Positions 46,394 through 55,360 of a stretch of DNA of 64,000 nt are shown in pieces. Below the pieces are notes generated by a model. That model was not told the DNA's origin. It was given only the letters and a program-made list of their open reading frames with translations, and did not search any database. Position 1 is the stretch's first letter. The number at the start of each line of letters is the position of its first letter. This DNA comes from Mauremys mutica (taxonomy: Eukaryota > Chordata > Testudines > Geoemydidae). The stretch spans positions 68,839,321 to 68,903,320 of the forward strand of contig NC_059075.1 of NCBI RefSeq assembly GCF_020497125.1, given 5' to 3'. A program made the translations under genes and the position numbers.

Positions 46394-46860
46394 GACTCCT
46401 CCTTCCCCTGATTCAGGATCCGGGTTAATGGCCGGGGACGGTTGGTAGGGGATCTCCGTGACGGTGATGAAGAGATCCTGGCTGTCGGGGAAACCAGCGT
46501 TGTAAGCGCTGTCGCCTGCCTCGTCCTCTACAAACCCTTCCTCATCTTCCCCGTCCGCGAACATCGCCGAGGAACTGGCCGTCGACACTGTCCCATCGTC
46601 AGAGTCTATGGTCACTGGTGGGGCAGTGGTGGCAGGCTCCGTAGCGTCCGTTTGCCGCTTTGATTTTTTGGTAGCCTTGTCTGGGGTCCTTGATTTTCAC
46701 GCGGCGCTGCATTGCATCCCGGCTGTATCCTCTGTCTCTCATGGCTTTGGAGACCTTCTCGTAGGTCTTTGCATTCCGTTTTTTGGAGCGCAGCTCCGAA
46801 AGCACAGACTCCTCGCCCCACACACCGATCAGATCCAAGACTTCCCGGTCAGTCTATGCT
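46394..46860 (-). pseudogene. Harbinger Myb/SANT-like protein, exon 1
   Basis: The minus strand reads REVLDLIGVWGEESVLSELR, SKKRNAKTYEKVSKAMRDRG and YSRDAMQRRVKIKDPRQGYQ. This is a Myb/SANT-like DNA-binding domain with Trp and the RN...Y..VS..M...GY.RD..Q.R.K.K pattern. The Trp just before it (in a PAW.TDREVLDL context) is a TAG. A frameshift separates the SANT part from the acidic part (TIDSDDGTVSTASS...ADGEDEEGF). The exon ends at 46393 with a GTAAGT donor. Its real start codon is not clear. In intact relatives this protein carries the nuclease into the nucleus and binds the element's termini. Confidence 0.82.
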
Positions 46861-47438
46861 GGGTCCCTCTTTCTATTCAGAGATTACATGAACTCCTCTG
46901 CTGGAGAGCTCTGCATTGCTGCCGGTGCTGCTGAGCTCGCCCCGATGTCCAACCACGAAATGAGATTCTAACTGTCCAGACAGGAAAAGGAATTCAAATT
47001 TTCCCGGGACATTTCCTGTGTGGCTAGTCAGAGCATCGAAGCTCGGACTGCTGTCCAGAGCGTCAACAGAGTGGTGCAGTGTGGGATAGCTCCCGGAGCT
47101 ACTAAGTTCGATTTGCATCCACACCTAGCCTAATTCGACATAGCCATGTCGAATTTAGCGCTACTCCCCTCGTCGGGGTGGAGTACCGAATTTGAACTAA
47201 AGAGCCCTCTAGGTCGAATTAAATGGCTTCCTGGTGTGGACGGGTGCGCGGTTAATTCGAATTAACGCTGCTAAATTCGAATTAAAGTCCTAGTGTAGAC
47301 CAGGCCTAATATTGTATTATGGATCCTTCACAACTAAGTTACAAGCTCAAATCCAGCTCAAGCTGGTGATGAATGAAAGGAATGGTGATCTTATGATAAG
47401 AACACAGTCATGAGTTCTAGATTATATTCCTGATCATA

Positions 47439-48095
47439 TGTGACAGGGTATACAAACCTCACACTGGACAACAAGGGGTTAAGGAGCTGCTCTGGGCTCA
47501 ATCATCCCTGGCCCACCACACCTGCAAGAGATGCACAGACTGGAAGAGGAGTTAAAAGGGAGCAAAACAGCTCACTTGTGGGCAGACCAAGGAAGTGAAA
47601 AGAACCTCTGCCTTGAAGCTCCTGAGAAAAGGGCTAAGGGAAGGCAAGATCTCTCCCTCAAGAACTGCCTGAAGGTCACTCCCTAAGGGAAGGGAAGACC
47701 TGTTTCTGTTATACCCAGAGAGAGAGGCAGTTTATTTGTGTTGATTCCCTATGTTTTATTTATGGACTACCCCTGAAGGGGAGAGACTTGAAACTGACCT
47801 GCATGGAGGGCCAAGGCACGACAGGAGGCAGCCACCACCCCAGGAGGAAGGCAGCTAACACACCATGCCCAGCTGCAAAGAGATACCAAGCAGTGAGCCT
47901 CCCTTAACAGCCTCCTGTGATAGACTTCAGACTTTGGACAATAGCGGGCTGGTAGAAAGTGGCCATGGGAGGACAGCCTTAGGGTGCTCCTGAGTGTCAG
48001 ACCTTGTGTTACCCTCACAGGGCCCTGGGCCGGATCCCAGTGGAGTGGGAAGGACCAGGCTCCCCTACCAAAAGCCCCTCTGCATGTTTAAGGGG
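47439..48095 (+). mobile_element. LTR-like fragment
   Basis: It begins TGTGACAGGGTATACAAACC and carries CTGGAGG-type words, GACTACCCCTGAAGGGGAG and AGGGCCCTGGGCCGGATCCC-AGTGGAGTGGG. The last phrase recurs as AGGGCCCCGGGCTGGGACAC-AGTGGAGTGGG at 53357, inside the TG...CA element at 52684-54439, so the two are probably related LTR families. No right end or target duplication was found. Confidence 0.5.
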
Positions 48096-48099
48096 CTAC

Positions 48100-48235
48100 G
48101 CGCTGACCACTGTAAAATGGGAATGATAATTACCTGCATCACAGGGGTGTTGGTAGGCTAATTCATGAATGTTTTTAAAGTTATTTGAGCTCCTCAGCTG
48201 ACAAGAGCAATAAAATTGCAAAGTATTTTTATTAT
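48100..48235 (+). repeat. MIR-like SINE fragment
   Basis: CTGTAAAATGGGAATGATAA, then TTACCTGCATCACAGGGGTG, and GTTTTTAAAGTTATTTGAGC match the MIR core and tail. It is directly next to the LTR-like fragment. Confidence 0.55.
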
Positions 48236-48894
48236 TATTTGCAGGTTGCTTGGTGGTAATATCAAAAGAGTTTGGAGGGTGTCTCAGTCCAATTCCTAGT
48301 GAACCAGTGTCCACAGTGCAAAAACCATCATGACAGCTGAGCCCCTTGCTGGCGGACAGGAAAAGTAGTGAATGGGTGTGAATTCCACTTTCACTCACAG
48401 AGGTGGTCAATATAGGTGAGGATTGAGGCATTTAATGGGAGAATCTGTAGGAACAACTTGCACTTCTGCTGCCTGTTTTGTTCTTGTTCTGAGGATAAAC
48501 AGAGATCTTCAAATCCCATGACTATCACTCCAGCACCTTTCACCAGCATGAATTCACTTAATGAAAAAAAAATTCACATACAAAAGTCAACAAATCCCAC
48601 CTCATTCATGGCGCTCCAGGGCAAAAGTTCAAAACAATGGCACCAGAAAATCAGACGCACAACTAACTCCCATTACTACCCACAATAGCTGTATGAACAC
48701 ATTTAGCGTAATCACTACAAAAAATTACACCCATGCCATCTTCCAAAGTCCTGATTTTAGAATACCATCATCTTTGCTTGCATGAGCCACTAACACAGTC
48801 TTTCACGTACAGGGAATCCAATGCTATCTAACAATACATCTATATTTAAGCATTTTTTTCAGGATTTTTTGACACTTAACCAAAGCCACAAATC
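48236..48894. other. No recognised feature
   Basis: Unassigned AT-rich intron sequence. Confidence 0.45.
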
Positions 48895-49144
48895 GCGTTT
48901 AACTGAGAAAAACCAGTTATGAACCTGTTTTGTAACTGTTGTTCTTCAGACGCATTGCACATGTCCATTCCTCTTGGAGTCAATGCATTCCAGCGGCTGT
49001 TGGAAACTTTTTCCCTCAACAGTACCCACTGGGCAGCACAAGTTTCCCCTGCTGCCGCACACCACTGTGTGCAGATATAAAGGGCAGAGCTACCCCTAAC
49101 CCTCTCAGCTCCTTCTTGTTGCAAGTCCAAAGAAGGGGTTAGGA

Positions 49145-49984
49145 CAGGGGTGGGCAAACTTTTTGGCCTGAGGGCCGCATTGGGTTTCGTAAATTGTATG
49201 GAGGGACAGTTAGGTGAGGGGGTCATGGCCCAGCCCCCACCTCCTATCTGACACCGCCCCCCCCAAGACTCCTGCCCCATCCAACCTCCCCTGTTCCCTG
49301 ACAGCCCTCCCAGGACCCCTGCCCCATCCACACACACCCACTCCCTGTCCCCTGACCGCCCCCAGACCCCTGCCACCCCATCCAACCCCTCCTCTCATTC
49401 CTGACGGCCCCCCCAGGACCCCTGCATCATCCAACCACCCCTTCTCCCTGTCCCCTGACTGCTCCCGGAACTCTTGCCTCTGACTGCCCCCTGCTGCCCC
49501 ATCCAATCCCCCCTCTCACTACTGACTGTCCCCCCAGGATCCCTGCCCCCACTCAACCCCCTCTTCCCCGCCGACTGTGCAGACCCGTATCCACACCCCT
49601 GCCCCCTGACCATCCCCCGAACTCCCCTGCCCTCTATCCAACCCCCCCCCCTGCTCCATGACCCCTTACCCCGCTGCCTGGAGCACCGGTGGCTGGTGGT
49701 GCTACAGCCGTGCCGCCCGGCTGGAGCTGGGCCACGCCGCCGCCACCACCACGCAGCACAGAGACTGGGTCAGGCCAGGCTTTGCAGCTGCGCTGCCCCA
49801 GGAGCTCACAGCCCCACCGCCCAGAGCATTGTGCTGGCAGCAGAGCGAGCGAGCTGAGGCTGCAGTGGAGGGGGAACAGCAGGGGAGGGGCCGGGGCTAG
49901 CCTCCCGGGCCAGGAGCTCGGGGACCAGGCACAATGGTCCCGTGGGCCGGATGTGGCCCACAGGCCGTAGTTTGCCCACCTCTG
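49145..49984. mobile_element. hAT element with minisatellite-like interior
   Basis: Ends CAGGGGTGGGCAAACTTTTT and GTAGTTTGCCCACCTCTG are inverted. Flanks GGTTAGGA and TGCTAGGA match 6 of 8. The left half is built from imperfect units of about 35-45 bp (CCCCTGACCGCCCCCAGACC-type) that open all frames. There is no transposase. It is inserted in the DIRS 3' hairpin. Confidence 0.75.
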
Positions 49985-50109
49985 TGCTAGGAGGATGGGT
50001 CGTGGAATGGATATGTCCAAAACATCTCGAAGAACAACTGTTATGGAACAGATTAGTGACCATTTTTTCTTCTTCCCACTCTAGCACCATCTCGGGAGTC
50101 TTGAGCCAC

Positions 50110-50693
50110 AGCATAGGGGTAAGGGGGCAGGGAGCGGGAGAGGGGGATTGGATAGAGGGCAGAGGAGTTCAGGGGGTGGTCAGGGGCTGGGGGTGTGGAT
50201 ACGGGTAGGGGCGGTCAGAGGGCGGGGAACGGGGGTTGAATGGGGGCGGGAGTTGCGAGGGCTGTCAGGGAGAAGGGGTGGTTGGATGGGGCAGGGGTTC
50301 CGTGGGGGCAGTCAGGAAGGAGAGGGTGGTTGGATGGGTCGGTGGGAGACAGTGGTGGGGGGCAGGTAGGGGCAAGGGTTCTGGGTGTGGTCAGGGAGAA
50401 GAGGTGGTTGGATGGAGCATGGGTCCGGGGGAGGGGGGGCTGTCAGGAAGGAGGGGGGCTTGGATGGGGTGGTGAGGAGCAGTTGGGGCGGGGGGTCCAA
50501 GGGCAGTCAGGGGACAGAGAGCGGGGGGGTGGATGTGGCGGGGTTCTGGGGGGACCATCAGGGGGTGATGGATAGGGGGTGGGGGCCAGACCATGCCTGG
50601 CTGTTTGGGGAGGCACAGCCTCCCCTAACTGGCCCTCTATGCAATTTCTGAAACCCAATGCGGCCCTCAGGCCAAAAAGTTTGCCCGCCCCTG
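50110..50693. mobile_element. Inverted partial copy of the same hAT family
   Basis: This is the approximate reverse complement of 49145-49650. It ends GCCAAAAAGTTTGCCCGCCC-CTG and is filled by GGGGGCGGTCAGGGG-type units. Together with 49145-49984 it makes a GC-skewed inverted repeat with arms of about 0.5 kb. It has no second terminus on the left, so it is truncated. Confidence 0.75.
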
Positions 50694-51201
50694 CTGTAGA
50701 TGGAGATGGAAGAGAGAGAGAAAGCGCATAGCAAACGTTTCTCCTTTTTATCATGTCCTTTCTTCCCTCTTGGCTTTGCCCCCCCTCCCCTTCAGAGTCA
50801 GGTGAGCATTACCTCATCGTAGTCCCAAACTGGCCATGGGAAGGGAGGTGACTCACTCGAGAGCCCAACAGATCCTTTATTGCTGCTTAGGCCAGTGTCC
50901 TTAGTTTCTGTGAGGCTGGGCTGGGTTTGTCCCATACATGCCCTGATGAGATGTGAACTGCCCCTCTGCTCCTGAAGAGTTTTTGCTTGGGCTTGTTTTA
51001 AGCCATGAGGACACAGTTTCAGCCTCATAACTATATACATGAAATCACAACCTATAACATTACTATAACAACAATGCTCAGTGCATCATGAGCCTTCCCA
51101 AGACACCCGACATAACAAACTTTGCATTGGATACCACACAATCATATTAAAAGGATGAACATGGGGGTTCAGGGTGCTCCCCTAAGGTACAGAGCGTCAC
51201 A
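50694..51201 (-). mobile_element. LTR fragment, minus orientation
   Basis: The right end reads AGGTACAGAGCGTCACA (TGTGAC... on the minus strand, a TG start). The interior includes CATAACTATATACATG, AATCATATTAAAAGGATGAA and ACATGGGGGTTCAGGGTGC, matching an LTR family I recall from turtle ERVs. The left part is cut by the hAT copy. The DIRS sequence resumes at 51202. Confidence 0.5.
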
Positions 51202-51249
51202 AATGCCAATGCTCTTCGGACATCGAATGTATGCAAATGCTCTTCCTCC

Positions 51250-52200
51250 CTGGTCATGTGTGGTTTGGGTAGAATTCAGGCAAATAAATTGGCTGATTGA
51301 TATGGAAAGAGGAAACCCCCTTTGGGATGAACTTTTGATGAGGATGCAGGTAAAACTTGTCCTTAAAAAAAGATTGTACATGGAAACCCTGACATTAATG
51401 CCCACAGCTCCCCAACTCTTCAGACCAAGGTACTGTCCACCAGAAATACCACCTTCATTGATAGACGCAACAGCAAGTAGGTAGCCAACGGTTCAAACGG
51501 GGGACCCATAAGTCTTGACAATAGTAAGTTTAGATCCCACAGAGGAACAGGGTCTTGCATTTAAGGGTATAATTTGATTAAGCCCTTTAAAAATTGTATG
51601 GACATATCATTGAAGAAAATAGAGTGATTGTCCACTTTAGAATGGAACACTGAAATAGCAGCCAGATGTATTTTGATGGAACTAACCACCAAATCTTCGT
51701 ATTTCAGGGATAGTAAGTAGTCCAGAATATGTTGAACTGAAGAACTGGTTGGTGATACCCCTTACTGCCAAGACCAGGTGGAAAAAATGCCTCAATTTAG
51801 CAAGGTAAATTCTTGTAGAAGATGTTCTAATATTTAGTAGGATCTTTTGAACAAGCCTGCTCTTGACTAGCTAGCTATGGAGCATTCATGCAGTTAGCTG
51901 AAGGGATTGTAGGCTTAGCTGGGGTAGGCAACCGTGATCCTGGGAGATTAGCTCTGAATCTAGTGGAAATGAAACTGAAGGTTTCACTGACAGCACCAGG
52001 AGAGTGGAGAACCAGCGCTGATGGGCCCACGCTGGGCTACAAGTATGAACTCTAGTCTAGTTCTGTTTTCTCTTTAGTAATACCCCTTTGCATGTCTCTT
52101 ACAGGATGGGGAATTTTCCTGTGTGAGAACTGGTGTAAGGGAGTAGCTGATCCAGACCCACCAGAAAGGTGCAACAAAGAAGAAGAGTGAAAACCACCTT
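51250..52200 (-). pseudogene. DIRS tyrosine recombinase remnant (second copy)
   Basis: Across several frames the minus strand reads VQHILDYLLSLKYEDLVVS, then VFHSKVDNHSIFFNDMSIQF, LKGLIKLYP, PVPLWDLNLLLSRLMGPPFE, PLATYLLLRLSMKVVFLVD and RVGELWALMS. This is the same block order as the copy at 22834-23520 and covers more of the core-binding domain. The A.TSARRVGEL arginine region is only partly kept. Frameshifts prevent translation. Upstream, 52200-52678, could be more of the element but I could not read it. Confidence 0.65.
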
Positions 52201-52665
52201 ACCATATCCTGCCAAGTTGCAAATTTGATATAAGGTCAGCAATACTGTTTGAGGAACCCACTAGAGGGAAAACCTTGCTTACCACAGCAGAGTGGGGCTT
52301 CTGACACAACTGAACTCTAAATAGGGAACGTCTCTACAGTTTTCTGCAGCATGTATTATGGCCCAAGTATTCTTTCAATAGCTAGACGCTGCAGTTACCA
52401 TACAAGATGGTGACCGGGTTTGAATTCTTACTTGGAGTTACCTTTTCTTCTCACTGATAGATACACTGAGAAGTTAACTCTCTTATTATTGCATGAAAAT
52501 GTGTAATTATTGCTTCAATTTCTTTAGAAAATACAATACCCTGAAATTAGCACAGAAAGAAAATGCAGTATTATAAGAAAGGTGTTACAAGGCACGCCAC
52601 ACTTTTATAGCATCAATGTAATATTGAGATCTGCAGTTTGAGTCACTGTACTTGAAGTATGATTA

Positions 52666-53334
52666 GTGTATAGTACAGGGGACTGTAGTGAGGCGGCCTG
52701 GCTCCCGACGGCCCCTGAGAGGGAGGAACCGGAACAGCCACCTCAGTGGGCGGAGCCACCGCCGCCTGTTCCCGCCCCCCGGAAGTCAAGGGGCGGGACA
52801 GGAAGTATAAAAGCCCGGCCTCAACACTCAGTTGGAGCCCAGCGGCCGGAGAGGTTGGACGCTCCTGTTCGGGCTCCTGCCAGACCGAGCCTCCCTCGAG
52901 CCAGGTACCCTGACGCGGACGGACCAAGCCTCCCTCGAGCCAGGTACCCTGACGTGGACGGACCGAGCCTCCCTCGAGCCAGGTACCCTGACGCGGACGG
53001 ACCGAGCATCCCTCGAGCCAGGTACCCGGACGTGGACCGACCAAGCCTCCCTCGAGCCAGGTACCCCGAGGTGGACTGGCCGAGCCTGCCCCGAGCCCGG
53101 TACCCCGAGGAGCTGCCCGAGCGTTCCCATGACCCGAGTCCGGAGGAGCAGCCCAACCTAGAGAGCCCTCAGCATGCCGAGGAGCCCATGGTATGGGACC
53201 CTGCTGCAGAGCCCAGCGAGGAGCAGGTACCCATGGAGGGGGAGATGGAGTGTAGCCCGGGGGTAGCCGACCCCTGTCCGGCTGAGGGCACTGACGTGCC
53301 CATGTCAGTGTGTTGCGGCCAGGATCCCCACTGA
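52666..53334 (+). CDS. Doubtful 222-codon ORF across the 39-bp array
   Basis: The frame runs from before the element start through the six 13-residue repeats ([13 protein letters not shown]) into an acidic, glutamate-rich tail ([15 protein letters not shown], later [13 protein letters not shown]). The stop is at 53332-53334. The nominal start lies upstream of the TATA box, so any real product would start later, within or after the array. The repeats are open in several other frames on both strands, which lowers the value of the ORF. No known domain. It could be an LTR-encoded reading frame or chance. Confidence 0.25.
   Translation: MYSTGDCSEAAWLPTAPEREEPEQPPQWAEPPPPVPAPRKSRGGTGSIKARPQHSVGAQRPERLDAPVRAPARPSLPRARYPDADGPSLPRARYPDVDGPSLPRARYPDADGPSIPRARYPDVDRPSLPRARYPEVDWPSLPRARYPEELPERSHDPSPEEQPNLESPQHAEEPMVWDPAAEPSEEQVPMEGEMECSPGVADPCPAEGTDVPMSVCCGQDPH
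52807..52814 (+). promoter_or_regulatory. TATA box of the LTR-type element
   Basis: TATAAAAG lies about 120 bp inside the element and 24 bp after a GGCGGG box, preceded by another GGGCGGAGCC. This is an ordinary LTR promoter layout. Transcription would start near 52835 and enter the 39-bp repeat array. Confidence 0.55.
52887..53120 (+). repeat. 39-bp minisatellite, six units, coding phase
   Basis: Units start at 52887, 52926, 52965, 53004, 53043 and 53082. The unit is GAGCCTCCCTCGAGCCAGGT-ACCCTGACGCGGACGGACC with a few changes. Since 39 is a multiple of three and the unit lacks stops, several frames on both strands stay open, one giving repeats of [13 protein letters not shown]. The last two units are the most diverged. 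Confidence 0.9.
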
Positions 53335-53459
53335 CTGCAGCAGATCCACGCCGCTGTTAGGGCCCCGGGCTGGGACACAGTGGAGTGGGTGGGCCTGTGT
53401 CCCCCCTGCCACCCCACGCACGGGTGGCAGACTCCCCCCTCCTGCCAGCACTCAGGCAG

Positions 53460-54300
53460 AGAAGCCTGGGCTTCCTGACTTACTGCTGTGGTTCAGCTCC
53501 TGAGACAAGGACCTGAGCCCTGGACTGATATTACTGCTCAGCTCCTGCTATAAGGACCTGGGCGTTGAACTATTGTTTATTGCCTCGCCCTGACTAAGGG
53601 TCTGGGCTTCCTGACTTACTGCTGTGGTTCAGCTCCTGAGACAAGGACCTGAGCCCTGGACTGATATTACTGCTCAGCTCCTGGGACAAGGACCTGAGCC
53701 TTGAACTATTGTTTACGGCCCCGCCCTGACTAAGGGCCTGGGCTCCCTGAAGTAGTGTGGTAGCTCAGCTCCTGCTATAAGGACCTGAGCCTTGAACTAT
53801 TGTTTATTACCCGCCCTGACTAAGGGCTTGGGCTTCCGGAACTATTGCCATAGCTCAGCTCCTGGGACAAGGACCTGAGCCCCTGGAACTATTGTTTGTT
53901 GCCCCACCCTGACCTAGGGCTGGGGGCTTACTGACTATTGTTGCTCAGCTCCTGCTCTAAGGAGCTGAGCCTAGAACTGCTGTGTTTGGTGCCCCGCCCT
54001 GATTGAGGGCCTGGGCTTAGCCTGTTAACTTTGTTACTGCTCAGCCTGCAGGGGGATCTGAGCTCCCTGGACTCTTGTGTGCTGCCCCGCCCTGAGCTAG
54101 GGCTTGGGGCTTACTGACTTTGTAACTGCTCAGCTCCGGCTGCCAGGACCGGAGCTTAGAACTGGTTCGCTGCCCCGCCCTGAATTAGGGCCGTGGTTTA
54201 TTGACTTTATGGGTGCTCAGCCTGCGGGAAGGATCTGAGCCTAGCCCTAGTGTCTGCTGTCCCGCCCTGACTGAGGGCTGGGACTCATTGCATTAATCGT
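53460..54300 (+). repeat. Irregular tandem array inside the LTR-type element
   Basis: Repeated words CTCAGCTCCTG, AAGGACCTGAGCC, GAACTATTGTTT and GCCCTGACTAAGGGC-TGGGCT recur at spacings of roughly 90-137 bp, with progressive decay to the right. The period near the left end (53468 to 53605) is 137 bp. Confidence 0.8.
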
Positions 54301-54444
54301 GTGCCTTCTGTTCAGCCCCTGCTTGAGGGGCAGAACCCCAAGACCTTCAGAACCCGGAGACTGATTTGGGCCGTGTAGTGAGGCGGCCTGGCTCCCGACG
54401 GCCCCTGAGAGGGCACGGCCCCAACCTCGGACTATTACAGGGAC

Positions 54445-54901
54445 ACAAATGAAAGTTTATCCTTTTTTGATTTGTGTCAAGGTGTTTCTCTTTTGAATTG
54501 CTGATAATTACAATCAATGAACAGGAACATAGGATTTACCATATCAGATCAAGCCAGTGTCTATTCAGTTTCTTGCCTCTCACAATGGCATCAGAGATAC
54601 TAGTGCACATGGCTAATTATGCATCAGCGATACTACAGAGGAAAATACTATAGAACTGGACACTGAAAATTTCTTTGTGGCCCCTAGTAAATGTAGTCTT
54701 TTGGTTAACATGGGTGACATTCCCCCTTAAATGCTGAAAGTTACAAAGAAATTTAAGAATGTTTTTGAACTCTGACTATATTTTATGCTAAACTTGATAA
54801 ACCCAACCCCATGTGCTCCCGAATATCAACAAGAGACTGCAAGTGATAGTGGGGATTTGCATCAGTATCAAGCTTCAGGTGTGATAAAATGGAGCTCCTA
54901 C
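54445..54901. other. Intron between LTR-type element and RAD51B exon
   Basis: This is the start of the downstream intron (minus strand). Only the 5' donor is identified. A possible CR1/SINE-like phrase at 54530-54560 (AGGAACATAGGATTTACCAT-ATCAGATCAAGCC) resembles the start of an old SINE or CR1 tail. Nothing else recognised. Confidence 0.4.
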
Positions 54902-54998
54902 CTTCAGACAGGGACAAGTCATCAGCTGGAGACACCTGGTCTGCCTGGATATCAAGGCCATTGCTCAGCCGTGTGGTAATCTGATTTGTCAAGATAAC
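54902..54998 (-). CDS. RAD51B: RAD51B internal exon (97 bp)
   Basis: Seen: on the minus strand the exon is preceded by a pyrimidine-rich tract ending TTTGCAG and followed by a GTAGGA donor. It is 97 bp, begins at a codon boundary and ends one base into the next codon. It reads VILTNQITTRLSNG, then a DIQADQ segment, then VSPADDLSLSEG. Known: RAD51B is a RecA/Rad51-family ATPase of the BCDX2 complex (RAD51B-RAD51C-RAD51D-XRCC2) that promotes RAD51 loading in homologous recombination in the nucleus. The VILTNQITT strand belongs to the RecA core near the Walker B and L2 region, and VSPADDLSLSEG matches RAD51B rather than RAD51C or RAD51D. Inference: this is probably the exon equivalent to human exon 8. 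The reading frame is intact and the residues are conserved, so it looks functional. Both flanking introns run out of the recognised sequence inside this window. Confidence 0.93.
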
Positions 54999-55193
54999 CT
55001 GCAAACAGGAGGAAAAATGAATTATTATAGCTACTGGAGGACAGGTAACAGCCCAGATGAGAACTAGAACATACAAAGACAGACAGACAACTCCACACTT
55101 TGACCTTCATCAAGTTCATTTCTCCTGACAGTCCCGGCTCACTGCAGAGTTGGGGTGCAGGGCCCTTTGACTTCCCCAGGAGCCCCACCCAGG

Positions 55194-55360
55194 CAGGGCT
55201 GGCACAACCCATTAGGCGACCTAGGTGGTTGCCTAGGGCGCTAACATTTGGGAGGCAGTGACCGCGGCGTCCGGATATTCAGCCGCTGTGGTCGTCGTTG
55301 GTATTTCGGGGGTGGGACCTTCTGCCGCCTAGGGCGCCAAAAAGGCTGCCGGCGCTCCTG
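55194..55360. mobile_element. hAT-like MITE, 7/8 target duplication
   Basis: It starts CAGGGCTGGCACAACCC and ends CTGCCGGCGCTCCTG. Flanks CACCCAGG (55186-55193) and CGCCCAGG (55361-55368) match 7 of 8. The interior has TTGCCTAGGGCGCTAAC and CTGCCGCCTAGGGCGCC in the same orientation. It lies about 190 bp upstream of the RAD51B exon's acceptor side. Confidence 0.7.

Larger units (their letters stand above)
42453..47306. mobile_element. 4.85-kb Harbinger element with both classic genes (broken)
   Basis: TAA at 42450-42452 and 47307-47309 brackets GGGTATGTCTACACTACAAG ... GTCCTAGTGTAGACCAGGCC. Sub-terminal AATTCGAATT words lie at both ends. Known: PIF/Harbinger elements encode a DDE nuclease and a Myb/SANT-like DNA-binding partner, both needed for transposition. 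Seen here: a nuclease remnant on the plus strand (about 42850-43254), a two-exon Myb/SANT gene on the minus strand (about 46860-43991), and an extra plus-strand ORF (46036-46383). A 1.45-kb block shared with the neighbouring Harbinger is lodged in the Myb gene's intron. All of the classic gene parts carry stops, a frameshift or deletions, so it is not autonomous now. Confidence 0.88.
48895..52200 (-). mobile_element. Second DIRS-like fragment (3' half), interrupted
   Basis: Minus-strand order is recombinase remnant (about 52200-51250), then a 3' terminal region split by insertions (50105-49985 and 49144-48895). The plus strand reads CTGTTTTGTAACTGTTGTTC...TGTCCATTCC at 48925-48970 and GGAATGGATATGTCC...CTCGAAGAACAACTGTTATG at 50005-50045. 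The terminus is therefore a large interrupted hairpin, as in the DIRS copy at 22.5 kb but of a different subfamily. hAT sequence and an LTR piece fill the gaps. No gag was seen. Confidence 0.6.
52684..54439 (+). mobile_element. TG...CA LTR-type element with 5-bp duplication and internal tandem repeats
   Basis: TGTAGTGAGGCGGCCTGGC at the left and CGGACTATTACA at the right, with GGGAC directly outside both ends (52679-52683, 54440-54444). A TATAAAAG box lies at about 52807 after GGCGGGACAGGAAG. Downstream are six 39-bp units (52887-53120) and an irregular array of about 90-137-bp units (53460-54300; AGCTCCTG.GA.AAGGACCTG core). The first 39 bp of the element recur exactly at 54376-54414, near its right end. 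A solo LTR of unusual length or a short-terminal-repeat (TRIM-like) element both fit. Confidence 0.7.
1..54901 (-). other. RAD51B intron downstream of the recognised exon
   Basis: By position and strand, everything left of the 97-bp exon is intron 3' of it, at least 54.9 kb long, since no later exon was recognised. It is made of transposable elements of several ages separated by AT-rich unique sequence. This is inference from one exon. A small exon could be missed by eye. Confidence 0.6.

Noticed and set aside
49210..50755. Many overlapping proline- or glycine-rich ORFs on both strands, up to 169 codons
   Set aside because: They come from C-rich/G-rich unit repeats within hAT elements. All frames are open and no domain is visible.
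52887..53120. Regular 39-bp repeats that might suggest a CRISPR-like array
   Set aside because: The units are head-to-tail without unique spacers, inside a vertebrate LTR-type element. It is a minisatellite.
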